Assembly: GCF_007625205.1 (NCBI RefSeq)
Contig: NZ_VMNI01000012.1
Location: 1 to 64,000 of the forward strand
DNA from: Denitromonas ohlonensis
GTDB taxonomy: Bacteria > Pseudomonadota > Gammaproteobacteria > Burkholderiales > Rhodocyclaceae
Length of the DNA stretch: 64,000 nucleotides
Direction of reading: 5' to 3'
Part shown: piece after piece, positions 1 to 7,625 of the stretch
How the letters are laid out: the number at the start of each line of letters is the position of its first letter
Numbering within the stretch: the first letter of the stretch is position 1
Translations under genes and position numbers: made by a program
Notes under the pieces: model-generated
What the model was told of the DNA's origin: nothing
The model's input: the letters and a program-made list of their open reading frames with translations, nothing else
Database searches by the model: none

Positions 1-349
1 GACCACCACCTGCGGCGCCAAGCTGGTGCCGCTGACCGGTCCGGCGATCGACAAGCTGGTGGCCGACGCGCCGTTCTACGCCAAGGTTGAAATCCCCGGT
101 GGCCTGTATGCCGGCAACCCCGAGCCGACCCCGACCTACGGTGTGGTGGCCAGCTTCGTGAGCTCGACCAAGACCTCGCCCGAGGTGGTGTATGAACTGG
201 TCAAGTCGGTGTTCGAGAACCTCGACGACTTCAAAAAGCTGCACCCGGCCTTTGCCAACCTGAAGCAGGAGCAGATGATCAAGAACGGTCTGTCGGCTCC
301 GCTGCATGAAGGTGCCATCAAGTACTACAAGGAAAAGGGCTGGATGTAA
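1..349 (+). CDS. TAXI family TRAP transporter solute-binding protein (C-terminal part)
   Basis: The reading frame is open from base 2 and enters from outside the window, so only about the last 115 residues are visible. TAXI proteins are periplasmic receptors that deliver small acids to a fused-membrane-subunit TRAP transporter. The visible tail ([12 protein letters not shown], then TYGVVASFV, ending in [13 protein letters not shown]) has the form typical of this family's C-terminus, including the final amphipathic helix and the aromatic end. The stop codon is followed at once by two terminator-like hairpins, so the gene ends a transcription unit. The partner TRAP membrane genes are not in the window. 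Substrate cannot be told from this fragment. Confidence 0.85.
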   Translation, partial: TTTCGAKLVPLTGPAIDKLVADAPFYAKVEIPGGLYAGNPEPTPTYGVVASFVSSTKTSPEVVYELVKSVFENLDDFKKLHPAFANLKQEQMIKNGLSAPLHEGAIKYYKEKGWM

Positions 350-359
350 TGGCCTGAAC

Positions 360-422
360 GCGAAAGGGGCACGCCCCTTTCGCTACAACAAAAAAGGGCG
401 GTCCATGTGGCCGCCCTTTTTT
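360..422. terminator. tandem hairpins, second one a bidirectional intrinsic terminator
   Basis: The first hairpin has a perfect 10-bp stem (360-369 with 374-383, four-base loop). The second has GGGCGG (396-401) pairing with CCGCCC (411-416), preceded by six A and followed by six T, so it can terminate transcription from both sides. It lies between the convergent TRAP-binding and PilZ genes. Confidence 0.85.
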
Positions 423-438
423 GTTGTGCCTCGCCGAT

Positions 439-852
439 CTACACCAGCGAGGGCCCGTCCACAATCTCGCGCGCCTCCTGGTCGGTCAGCGGCACACCGG
501 CCACTGCCGCCACATGCGCCGACAGCCACTGCGCCAGGCGCTCCCGGCCGTCGTCGTCAAAGGCCGTCACATGGCAACCGGCAATGCCCGACTCGGCCGT
601 GGCGCCGCGCACGAAGTTGACCGCCCTCGCCCGCCCGGTCACCACGCCATCAACACCACTGCGCGTGAGCGAAAACCGGAACTCCGTCTGACTGTCGGGT
701 GCCGTCGACACATGCATCGAAAAGCCTTCGAGCGACACGTCGCGCACCGCGATAAGCGCGTTATCGCATTCGAGCATGAATGCCGGTGCCGGCACATGCG
801 CCGATTCAACCATGATCCGCTGACGCTGGCGGCGTTCGTTCACATCGCTCAT
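439..852 (-). CDS. PilZ-domain-like protein
   Basis: A 137-residue soluble protein. PilZ domains bind cyclic di-GMP through an RxxxR motif near the start and a D/NxSxxG motif about 30 residues later. Here the basic stretch ERRQRQRIMVE near residues 6-16 and DVSLEGFSMH at about residues 38-47 fit that pattern, followed by a beta-rich stretch ending in a short helix. The start is the ATG at 850-852; the frame stays open upstream for hundreds of bases but only as antisense to the EamA gene, so the longer version is rejected. It would act in the cytoplasm as a c-di-GMP receptor. Output is unknown. It lies 62 bases downstream of the EamA transporter gene on the same strand. Confidence 0.75.
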   Translation of the reverse strand: MSDVNERRQRQRIMVESAHVPAPAFMLECDNALIAVRDVSLEGFSMHVSTAPDSQTEFRFSLTRSGVDGVVTGRARAVNFVRGATAESGIAGCHVTAFDDDGRERLAQWLSAHVAAVAGVPLTDQEAREIVDGPSLV

Positions 853-914
853 CACCTGACTCCACTGGGCTGTTCTCTGCCCTATTACGGCGTCACACTG
901 CCGGACTTGACCCC

Positions 915-1829
915 TCAATCCGAATCGGGTCGCAGGACCGCACCCGGGCGGTTGGCCAGAATCACCCCCGTGATCACCATGGCGCCACCGACCAGGCTGG
1001 CAAGCACCAGGCGCTCGTCGAGCAACACCACCGACATCACCACCGCAAACACCGGCACCAGATTGGTAAACAAGGTCGCGCGCGCCGGGCCGATCGCTGC
1101 CACCGCCTGGTTGTACCAAAAGAACGCCACCGCCGTGCCAAACACCCCGAGATAAGCCATTGCCACCCACGACCAGCCATCCGGCCACGCCAGCGTTGGC
1201 GACATCAGGTCGGCACTGGCCGGCACCAGCAGCATCAGCGTGCCCCACAGGGTGGACCAGGTGGTGGCCGACGCCGCACTCATGCCCGCCAGCGTGTAAC
1301 GCCCGATCACCGTGTACGCCACCCACGACGCCACCGCGATGAAGATATACAACTCGCCGCGCCCGATCGCACCACTGAACACGCTGGCGTAGTCGCCCCG
1401 CGTAATCACCATCGACACCCCGCTGAGCGACAGCAACACCCCAAGCACCCGCAGCCAGGTCCAGCGCTCGTGCGCAATAAATCGCATCACAAACATGGTC
1501 ATGATCGGCGACAAAGCCACGATCAGCGCCGCGCGCGACGCGGGGATATGGCCCAGCCCGCCGAGAAAGAAGGTGTTGTAAGTAAACACCCCCGTCGCCC
1601 CCAGCAACACGGTGCCAATCAATTGCCGCTTGTTCAACCGCGTCAGGCCACCACCCACCGTAAGCGTGAACAGAAACAAGGGAATCAGCGCGATCAAAAA
1701 GCGCCCGCTCGCCGCCAGAAAATGCGGCATCTGCTGCGCCACATAGCGCCCCGCAATGAAGGTGCCGCCCCAGAAGGCGGTGGTCAGCACCAGCTTGATG
1801 TAGATGGACGTCAAAGGAGGCGCGGACAT
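915..1829 (-). CDS. EamA/DMT family transporter
   Basis: A 304-residue inner-membrane protein with about ten hydrophobic segments arranged as two EamA repeats, the usual size and layout of drug/metabolite transporters. The N-terminal FWGGTFIAGRYVAQ and the second-repeat start VASWVAYTVIGRY are family-typical signatures. Such proteins usually export amino acids or other small metabolites; the substrate cannot be read from sequence. The ATG at 1829 begins right at the first membrane segment. The C-terminal tail NRPGAVLRPDSD is cytoplasmic and charged. Confidence 0.9.
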   Translation of the reverse strand: MSAPPLTSIYIKLVLTTAFWGGTFIAGRYVAQQMPHFLAASGRFLIALIPLFLFTLTVGGGLTRLNKRQLIGTVLLGATGVFTYNTFFLGGLGHIPASRAALIVALSPIMTMFVMRFIAHERWTWLRVLGVLLSLSGVSMVITRGDYASVFSGAIGRGELYIFIAVASWVAYTVIGRYTLAGMSAASATTWSTLWGTLMLLVPASADLMSPTLAWPDGWSWVAMAYLGVFGTAVAFFWYNQAVAAIGPARATLFTNLVPVFAVVMSVVLLDERLVLASLVGGAMVITGVILANRPGAVLRPDSD

Positions 1830-2096
1830 GGGCGACAGGGCCGGAGATCAAGTGCGAGCAGAATAACCGTACGGTCGCGTATCGGCCAGAGACGCTTCCG
1901 TCACGACCCGCCGTGACACCCCGACAAACACCCACACGTCAGGAGCCAAGGGGGCGAAAACTGCGTCAATTCGGCGAAAAATTTCGGCCCAACTCATGCA
2001 AGAAAATGCCAATCTCGGCACTGTCGCTCGCGAGCGACTTGCGTGGAGCGCCTCCGCTCACCGGTCACTATTGGCCCGGACGGCCGCTACCTCGAT

Positions 2097-2780
2097 CTAT
2101 TCCACCTTCGAAAACGCGGGATCGACAAAGATGGCGTTGCGCATCCATGCGCCGACGTTCTGTGTCAGCGCGCTGTGTCCCACCACACTCAACCCGCCAT
2201 CACGCATGGCCTGACGGTATGTGTTTTCGCCCATCCAGATATCGGCCAGGGTCTTGACGCCGCAGGTGAAATAGACGTCGACGTCCTTGCCCGGATCCTT
2301 CACGCAGAGATCGATCTCGCCGCCGGCCACTACCAGCCACCAGTCCGGGTAAGTCTCGACATCGGTGAACTTGAATCGGACCACGGTTTCGTTTCCAACC
2401 AGCTTTTCGGTCACGATGCTGCGCTTCAGGTACAGCATCAGCATCTCCACGTCATAGTCTTTGTCGGTCAGATTGGATCGCGCCCAGCGCATGCCCCAGC
2501 CACCAAGCGCAAGGATGATGGGCTGGAGCTCCCGGCAACATTCGGTCGGAAAGTATTCGTGGCCGCGCTGCCCGGCGATCTTCTTCTTCATGACCAAGCC
2601 ATGGTCCACAAGCCAGTCGAGGCGCTTGGAGAGCAATGTGGGAGAAATCAGGCTCAACCCCCGGTGCAACTCGTTGAACCGCGAGCCGCCCATCAACAGC
2701 TCGCGAATGATCAGCAGCGTCCACTTTTCTCCAATGACCTCGGTCGCCTTGGCGATCGGGCAGAACTGCCCGTATTCCAT
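2097..2780 (-). CDS. HxlR-type winged-helix regulator with SCP2-like C-terminal domain
   Basis: A 227-residue protein. Residues 1-100 form an HxlR winged helix: CPIAKATEVIGEKW near the start, then RFNELHRGLSLISPTLLSKRL, the recognition region. The following 125 residues (VRFKFTDVETYPDWWLVVAGGEIDL and on) resemble the SCP2/sterol-carrier fold that is often fused to this kind of regulator, possibly to sense a hydrophobic ligand. The start ATG at 2778-2780 has a good GGGGGTGAT ribosome site; the frame extends 36 codons further up but without family similarity. It is divergent from the CMD-like gene at 2963, so it probably controls that gene and itself through the operator at 2829-2867. Confidence 0.85.
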   Translation of the reverse strand: MEYGQFCPIAKATEVIGEKWTLLIIRELLMGGSRFNELHRGLSLISPTLLSKRLDWLVDHGLVMKKKIAGQRGHEYFPTECCRELQPIILALGGWGMRWARSNLTDKDYDVEMLMLYLKRSIVTEKLVGNETVVRFKFTDVETYPDWWLVVAGGEIDLCVKDPGKDVDVYFTCGVKTLADIWMGENTYRQAMRDGGLSVVGHSALTQNVGAWMRNAIFVDPAFSKVE

Positions 2781-2828
2781 ATGGATCACCCCCGCATTCG
2801 ACTGGTGGTCGGCGCCAACTACCAAACG

Positions 2829-2867
2829 TGTAGTGGCCAGCTCCAAGATGTGTAGCGCATCACTACA
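2829..2867. promoter_or_regulatory. candidate HxlR operator: three half-sites
   Basis: TGTAGTG at 2829-2835 is followed by a compact imperfect palindrome TGTAGCG-CAT-CACTACA at 2851-2867 (7-3-7, one mismatch). CACTACA is the exact reverse complement of the first half-site. The position, between the divergent HxlR and CMD-like genes, suits autoregulation and control of the neighbour. The regulator's true consensus is not known, so this is inference. Confidence 0.45.
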
Positions 2868-2962
2868 GGTTCGTGAGTATCCGTCCAAACGCTCTTTTTT
2901 TATCGTCTAGGAACCGTAACACACACGCTGTTGCGGTATCCACTCGACACAGGAGCGCCATC

Positions 2963-3550
2963 ATGACCCCATTCAAGATCTATTCCCCCGAGACAGCCCA
3001 TTCCCCCGCGGACGAATTGCTGACGGGCATCCGGAGCACGTTGGGTTTCGTGCCCAACGTCTTCGGGACCGCTGCCGAATCCACGCCTGCGCTGCAAGCG
3101 TTCATGGAGCTCAACGGCCGCTTCGCTGAATCCTCCTTCGACGCCACAGGCCGGGAGTTGATCCAGATCGCCGCCAGCATGGAGAACCAGTGCGGCTACT
3201 GTGTGGCCGGCCACACCGCTTTTGCGCAGATGCAGGCCGTTCCCAGCGAGGTGATCGACGCTATGCGCAACAACCGCCCCATCGATGATCACAAGCTCGA
3301 GGCCCTGAACCGCTTTACTCGTGCTGTCGTGCGCGAGCGAGGCATGCTCCGCCAGCAGGATCTGAAACGATTCCTGGACAACGGCTATTCACGCGCGCAG
3401 GTGCTCGAAGTGATTCTTGGCGTCTGCATCAAAACCTTCAGCAATCTCGCCAGCAATGTGATTGGCATTCCGCTCGACGACGCCTTCGTCGGTCACGCCT
3501 GGTCACCTGAAACACCCCATGCGCGCCAGCGCGTTCGCGCAGTCAACTGA
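2963..3550 (+). CDS. carboxymuconolactone decarboxylase / AhpD-like protein
   Basis: A 195-residue all-helical protein of the CMD/AhpD superfamily. It carries the redox motif Cys77-Gly-Tyr-Cys80 followed by His84 (NQCGYCVAGH), which in AhpD-type members reduces peroxides or supports alkylhydroperoxidase activity. GFVPNVFG near residues 28-35 is also typical. The ATG at 2963 is preceded by AGGAG at 2951-2955, which decides the start over an upstream in-frame ATG at 2873. It is divergent from the HxlR regulator and followed 224 bases later by an FAD oxidoreductase on the same strand. The most likely role is detoxification of peroxides or reactive quinones; this is inferred from family and context only. 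Confidence 0.88.
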   Translation: MTPFKIYSPETAHSPADELLTGIRSTLGFVPNVFGTAAESTPALQAFMELNGRFAESSFDATGRELIQIAASMENQCGYCVAGHTAFAQMQAVPSEVIDAMRNNRPIDDHKLEALNRFTRAVVRERGMLRQQDLKRFLDNGYSRAQVLEVILGVCIKTFSNLASNVIGIPLDDAFVGHAWSPETPHARQRVRAVN

Positions 3551-3708
3551 GTCGGAGAACGCAACCGCCCGCGGGCGCTGACCCTGAGGCCACGCCGGCA
3601 TCTGGTGCACACAGTGGCGCGTTGTTCCCCACCCTGCCTGGCAAGGCCGAAGGGTCTATCCAGTGATATCTGCACGCGCCACTTGGCAGCGTCGCGTCAC
3701 ATCGTCAA

Positions 3709-3754
3709 TGCGGTCGGACGCTGTGCGATGCAACAAAAAAGCATTCCGACCGCA
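3709..3754. repeat. 10-bp inverted repeat upstream of the FAD oxidoreductase
   Basis: TGCGGTCGGA (3709-3718) and TCCGACCGCA (3745-3754) are exact reverse complements separated by 26 bases. The right arm ends 20 bases before the ATG at 3775, overlapping the likely leader. It could be an operator or an mRNA hairpin; no regulator can be assigned. Confidence 0.5.
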
Positions 3755-3774
3755 CCCCATAGGAGATTAATCCC

Positions 3775-5196
3775 ATGATTGAATTCAAGACATCCCAAGG
3801 CGGCAAGGCCCGCATTGATGACGACAAACTCGAGGCCCTGCGCTGCGCGCTACGCGGCAGCCTGCTGATGCCGACGGACGATGGCTACGACATATCGCGC
3901 ACGCTGTGGAATGGCATGATCGACCGCCACCCCGCGGCCATCGTGCGTGCCGCCGGTGCCGGCGACGTGATGCAGGCCATCAATTTTTCGCGAGACAACA
4001 ACTTGCTGCTGGCGGTGCGCGGCGGAGGCCACAACATCGCCGGCAAGGCTGCCTGCGACGGCGGGCTAATGCTCGATCTGTCGGCAATGAAGTCGGTGCG
4101 TGTCGATCCGGCCACCAAGCGGGCACGGGTCGAACCCGGCGCACTGCTGAGCGACTTCGACCGCGAGACGCAGGCCTTCGGCCTGAGCACGCCCACCGGC
4201 ATCAATTCCACCACCGGCATGTCCGGCCTCACGCTCGGCGGCGGTTTTGGCTGGCAGAGCCGCAAGCGCGGGCTGACCATCGACAATCTCGTGGCTGCCG
4301 ATGTGGTGCTCGCCTCGGGCGAGTTTGTGCAGACCAGCGCCACGCAGCATCCCGATCTGTTCTGGGCACTACGCGGTGGCGGCGGCAACTTCGGTGTCGT
4401 CACCTCCTTCGAATACCGGCTGCACCCACTGGGCCCGCAGGTGCTGGCCGGGCTGGTGGTCTATCCACTTGACCAGGCCAAGCAAGTGTTCGAGGGCTAT
4501 CGCAAGTTCACTGCGACGGCCAGCGACGATATGACCGCGTGGTTAGTGATGCGCAAAGCACCGCCGCTGCCCTTCCTGCCGGTCGAGGTACATGGCAAGG
4601 AGGTGGTCGTCGTTGCCTTCTGCTGGATCGGCGACCTGAGCAGGGGCTCAGAAGTCACGAAACCGCTGAATGGCTTCGGCAAACCCTACGGCGCTCACGC
4701 CGGGCCCATGGCCTTTGCCGACTGGCAGACCGCCTTCGACCCGTTACTGGCGCCGGGCGCGCGCAACTACTGGAAGTCGCACGATTTCAAGGCCATGACC
4801 GTGGATGTCGAGCGCATCCTGTGCGACGCGGCCGCCAAGCTACCGACCGACGAGTGCGAGGTTTTCATTGCTCATTTGGGCGGCGCGACGAACCGTATCG
4901 GTACAGCCGCTACCGCCTACCCGCACCGCGACGCCGAATTTGTCGTCAACGTACACACACGCTGGCGCGAGGCCGCCGACGACAAGACATGCATCGCCTG
5001 GGCGCGAGCCCTGTTCGATGCGCTAACGCCGCACGCCACTGGCGGCGTATATGTCAATTTTATGCCCGAGGACGAAGCGCAGCGCGTGGCGGCCGGCGCC
5101 TATGGCGCCAACTTCGATCGGCTGTCGGCATTGAAGGCAAAATACGATCCGGCGAACCTGTTCTCGCAGAATCAGAACATTGCGCCCAAAGCGTAA
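3775..5196 (+). CDS. FAD-binding oxidoreductase, berberine-bridge-enzyme-like
   Basis: A 473-residue flavoenzyme. The N-terminal FAD_binding_4 (PCMH) domain spans about residues 45-215, and a C-terminal BBE segment ends in YDPANLFSQNQNI. His86 in RGGGHNIAG is the residue that carries the 8-alpha-histidyl FAD bond in this family. The second attachment cysteine of plant bicovalent enzymes is absent; the matching stretch is GINSTTGMSGLTLGGGFGW, so a single covalent link is expected. No signal peptide is visible. AGGAG sits eleven bases before the ATG. These enzymes oxidise sugars, alcohols or aromatic compounds with O2 or another acceptor; the substrate is unknown. The adjacent CMD-like gene suggests paired oxidation and peroxide removal. 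Confidence 0.88.
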   Translation: MIEFKTSQGGKARIDDDKLEALRCALRGSLLMPTDDGYDISRTLWNGMIDRHPAAIVRAAGAGDVMQAINFSRDNNLLLAVRGGGHNIAGKAACDGGLMLDLSAMKSVRVDPATKRARVEPGALLSDFDRETQAFGLSTPTGINSTTGMSGLTLGGGFGWQSRKRGLTIDNLVAADVVLASGEFVQTSATQHPDLFWALRGGGGNFGVVTSFEYRLHPLGPQVLAGLVVYPLDQAKQVFEGYRKFTATASDDMTAWLVMRKAPPLPFLPVEVHGKEVVVVAFCWIGDLSRGSEVTKPLNGFGKPYGAHAGPMAFADWQTAFDPLLAPGARNYWKSHDFKAMTVDVERILCDAAAKLPTDECEVFIAHLGGATNRIGTAATAYPHRDAEFVVNVHTRWREAADDKTCIAWARALFDALTPHATGGVYVNFMPEDEAQRVAAGAYGANFDRLSALKAKYDPANLFSQNQNIAPKA

Positions 5197-5524
5197 ATTC
5201 CGGAACGGTCGCCGCTGTTAGCCTCGCAGCCAACAGCAAGCGCAGATTGGGCAGACGAAGGAAGCCCAACACTCGGCGTTGCACGATTGCACTGCTGAGC
5301 GTTGGGCTTCGCTGCGCTCAACCCAACCTACATGGTGCCGTTGCGCACTTGCGACGGGCGGCTCCGGGTCGTCAGCGGACCACGCGTATGGACGCATGCC
5401 AATGGAATGGATTCTCACTCTCTGCGTCCCAGTGCGACGAGGCGTGTGGCATGGGTGGTAAAAAGACCTAAAAAATGTTGATCGCCGTCTTCATCATTTG
5501 TGGCGCCCGACCCGACCGTTCGAA
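5197..5524. other. intergenic region with REP-like repeats
   Basis: A stretch of 328 bases between convergent genes without a convincing coding frame. It contains the two repeat units listed at 5245-5331. The rest (5332-5524) shows no obvious promoter or terminator. Confidence 0.6.
5245..5331. repeat. REP/BIME-like pair
   Basis: Two related units in opposite orientation: one around GAAGCCCAACACTCGGCG (5261-5278) and one GTTGGGCTTCGCTGCGCTCA with a following ACCCAACCTAC (5301-5331). The GGGTTGAGCGCAGCGAAGCCCAAC type motif is known as a common intergenic palindromic repeat in proteobacteria. No second copy was noticed in this window. Confidence 0.6.
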
Positions 5525-6313
5525 CTAGAGCGGCAATCCACGCGGCTTGCGGCCGGCTCGGGCGAAGATGCGGTCGTACACCGGGTCGGGCAGCCAGCCC
5601 AGCACCCAGGCGACGAGCCCCATCTGCCACGGAATCACCACATGCCGGCGGCCGGCATCAATGGCGTTCGCCATGCGTTTGGCGGCTACATTAGCGGGCA
5701 GCAGGAAGGGCATGGGGTAGGTGTTGACGGCCGTCATCGGCGTATCGATGTAGCCCGGCGAGATTGTGACCACACGCACGCCGCTGCCGTGCAGTTCGAC
5801 GCGCAGGCTTTCGAGGTAGCGCCGCACGGCGGCTTTGGAGGCGCTGTAGGCGCCGGCGCCAGGCAGGCCGCGCACGCCGGCGACCGAGGCGATGCCGACC
5901 AGCGTGCCGGCGCCGGATGCTCGCATCGGCGCGACAAAGGGCTGGAAGGTGTGCAGCATGCCGAGCACATTGGTTTGCATCACGCGCGCGAACGCGTCGG
6001 CGTCTTCGGCGTACTCGGTGAGCGTGCCGACCGACACGCCGGCACTGGCGATGACGATGTCCGGCACACCCACGGAGGCGACAAACTGCGCGGCGGCGGT
6101 CTGCATGGCTGCGGCGTCGGCCACATCGGCCACAAACACCTGGGCCTTGCCGTCGCACTCGGCGGCCAGTGCTTCCAGTGTGTCGCGCCGACGGCCGACC
6201 AGACCGAGCAGCACATCGCCCTGTGCGTAATGACGCACCAGCGCGGCGCCGATGCCGCTGGAGGCACCGGTAATGAAAATGCGCCGTGGCCGGCGGTCGG
6301 CGTCACGGCGCAT
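5525..6313 (-). CDS. SDR family oxidoreductase
   Basis: A 262-residue classical short-chain dehydrogenase. The nucleotide-binding TGASSGIG motif lies near residues 15-22, the catalytic serine in GIASVAG, and the YSASK pair (Tyr-x-x-x-Lys) in GAYSASKAAV. The C-terminal part (WQMGLVAWVLGWLPDP) is hydrophobic and resembles SDRs that associate loosely with membranes. It starts 22 bases after the dsbA stop codon and is the last gene of the minus-strand argS-SPOR-dsbA-SDR group. Substrate is unknown; a role in lipid or quinone-like substrate reduction would be a guess. Confidence 0.88.
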   Translation of the reverse strand: MRRDADRRPRRIFITGASSGIGAALVRHYAQGDVLLGLVGRRRDTLEALAAECDGKAQVFVADVADAAAMQTAAAQFVASVGVPDIVIASAGVSVGTLTEYAEDADAFARVMQTNVLGMLHTFQPFVAPMRASGAGTLVGIASVAGVRGLPGAGAYSASKAAVRRYLESLRVELHGSGVRVVTISPGYIDTPMTAVNTYPMPFLLPANVAAKRMANAIDAGRRHVVIPWQMGLVAWVLGWLPDPVYDRIFARAGRKPRGLPL

Positions 6314-6335
6314 GATCTGGCCCGAAAACGACGGT

Positions 6336-6968
6336 TTAAGCCTTGGCCTTGCGCGCTTTGGCGATCAGCTCGTCAGCCACTTGCAAGGCGGCCTCGTGGC
6401 TGCCGGCCATGGAGGCCGAGGTGGTCCACTGACCATCGATGGCCAGCGTCGGCACACCGTTGATCTTGTAGGCGCGCGCGACCTGGTCGGCGCGCTGGAT
6501 CTTGCCCTGCACGCCAAAGGACTTGTAGGCATCCATGAAGCGTTTGGCATCCACGCCCTTGCTGGCGACCCACTCGGCCACACCTGTTTCGGTGGTCAGC
6601 GGTGCTTTTTCGTCCTGCAGCGCGACGAAAGCGGCTTCGTGAAGCTTGCCAATATCGCCCGACGCTTCGGCGGCGTAGTAGAACTGCGCCAGCGCTTTCA
6701 GTTGAGGATTGCCCCAGATCGCCGGCACACGGATGAAGCTCACGTCTTCGGGCAGCTTCTTGAGCCAGTGCTCCAGCAGCGGGTCGAAATCGCGGCAGTG
6801 CGGGCAGCCGTAATGGAAGAACTCGATCACCTCGACCTTGGCCTTGTCGGCCGTCGGCTGGATCGGGCTCACCGGCGCAAACCGTGCCCCTTGGGCAAAG
6901 GCCGGGGTGCCGATGGCAGTGGTTCCGGCCAGGGCGGCCATCTGGAGCAACAGCTGACGTCGATTCAT
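6336..6968 (-). CDS. dsbA: periplasmic thiol:disulfide oxidoreductase DsbA
   Basis: A 210-residue secreted protein. Residues 1-25 form a signal peptide ending in TPAFA. The thioredoxin-fold active site is Cys55-Pro-His-Cys58 (FFHYGCPHCRD), exactly the CPHC of DsbA, and the cis-proline loop appears as NGVPTLAIDG. It introduces disulfide bonds into exported proteins and is reoxidised by DsbB, which is not in the window. The neighbouring order argS, SPOR protein, dsbA is one I recognise from other betaproteobacteria. DsbD, which serves the reductive isomerisation branch, is encoded separately at 31789. Confidence 0.93.
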   Translation of the reverse strand: MNRRQLLLQMAALAGTTAIGTPAFAQGARFAPVSPIQPTADKAKVEVIEFFHYGCPHCRDFDPLLEHWLKKLPEDVSFIRVPAIWGNPQLKALAQFYYAAEASGDIGKLHEAAFVALQDEKAPLTTETGVAEWVASKGVDAKRFMDAYKSFGVQGKIQRADQVARAYKINGVPTLAIDGQWTTSASMAGSHEAALQVADELIAKARKAKA

Positions 6969-7034
6969 TGTGTCTTCCTGATCAGTTAAGTGCCTGGTTC
7001 AGACGCGGGCGTGGACGCAGAGTTCCCGACCCGG

Positions 7035-7604
7035 TCAGGGCTTGACCCGCACCAAGGAGCTTTCCATGCCAGCGCGCGCCAACTCGGCACGCGCGGCGTT
7101 CATGTCTTCGACTCGATTATAGGGGCCGACGCGCACCCGGTGCACCGTACCCTTGTTGGCCGATTCACCGCGCTGCACCGAGGCCTCGATGCCCATCAAC
7201 GCCAGACGCGCCTTGAGGTTGTCGGCTTCAGTCGGGTCTTCAAAGGCGCCCACCTGCAGATAGAAACGCTCGGCCGCGGGCCGCGTCGCCTCGACCGGCG
7301 CGACGGTGGTCGGCACTTCGACCGCGCCATCGCCCTTGGGCAGGATCTTGTAGAAGTCGAACTGCGGCTTCTCGACCGGCCGATCGCCCGGCTTGCCCGG
7401 CAACACGCGCGGTGCCAGCGGGCTGGTGGCCTCGGTGGGCGCGCGGGTGTCTTGGCCGGCAAAGGGGTTGGACCGGGTGAGATACCAGGCCACGCCGGCG
7501 GCGAACACGGCGCCGAGCATCAGACCGATGACGATACCGACAAAAACGCCGCCACCGCTGCGCCGGGCCGGCGCCTTCTTGCTGGTTTTACGATTACCGC
7601 TCAC
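7035..7604 (-). CDS. SPOR domain membrane protein (FtsN-like)
   Basis: A 189-residue single-pass inner-membrane protein: a short basic cytoplasmic head (NRKTSKKAPARR), a membrane segment near residues 19-43, a Pro/Ala-rich periplasmic linker, and a C-terminal SPOR domain of about 75 residues starting at FYLQVGAFEDPTEAD and ending at LVRVKP. SPOR domains bind denuded peptidoglycan at the division septum. The gene lies 21 bases after argS and 66 bases before dsbA. It probably takes part in cell division, but a true FtsN assignment would need the essential short periplasmic helix, which I cannot identify. Confidence 0.85.
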   Translation of the reverse strand: MSGNRKTSKKAPARRSGGGVFVGIVIGLMLGAVFAAGVAWYLTRSNPFAGQDTRAPTEATSPLAPRVLPGKPGDRPVEKPQFDFYKILPKGDGAVEVPTTVAPVEATRPAAERFYLQVGAFEDPTEADNLKARLALMGIEASVQRGESANKGTVHRVRVGPYNRVEDMNAARAELARAGMESSLVRVKP

Positions 7605-7625
7605 GCCATCGACTCCTCGGGCGGG

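Noticed and set aside
853-1935. 498-codon minus-strand frame extending the PilZ protein upstream
   Set aside because: The upstream part lies in another frame over the EamA gene, with no protein similarity; the PilZ protein has a good start at 852.
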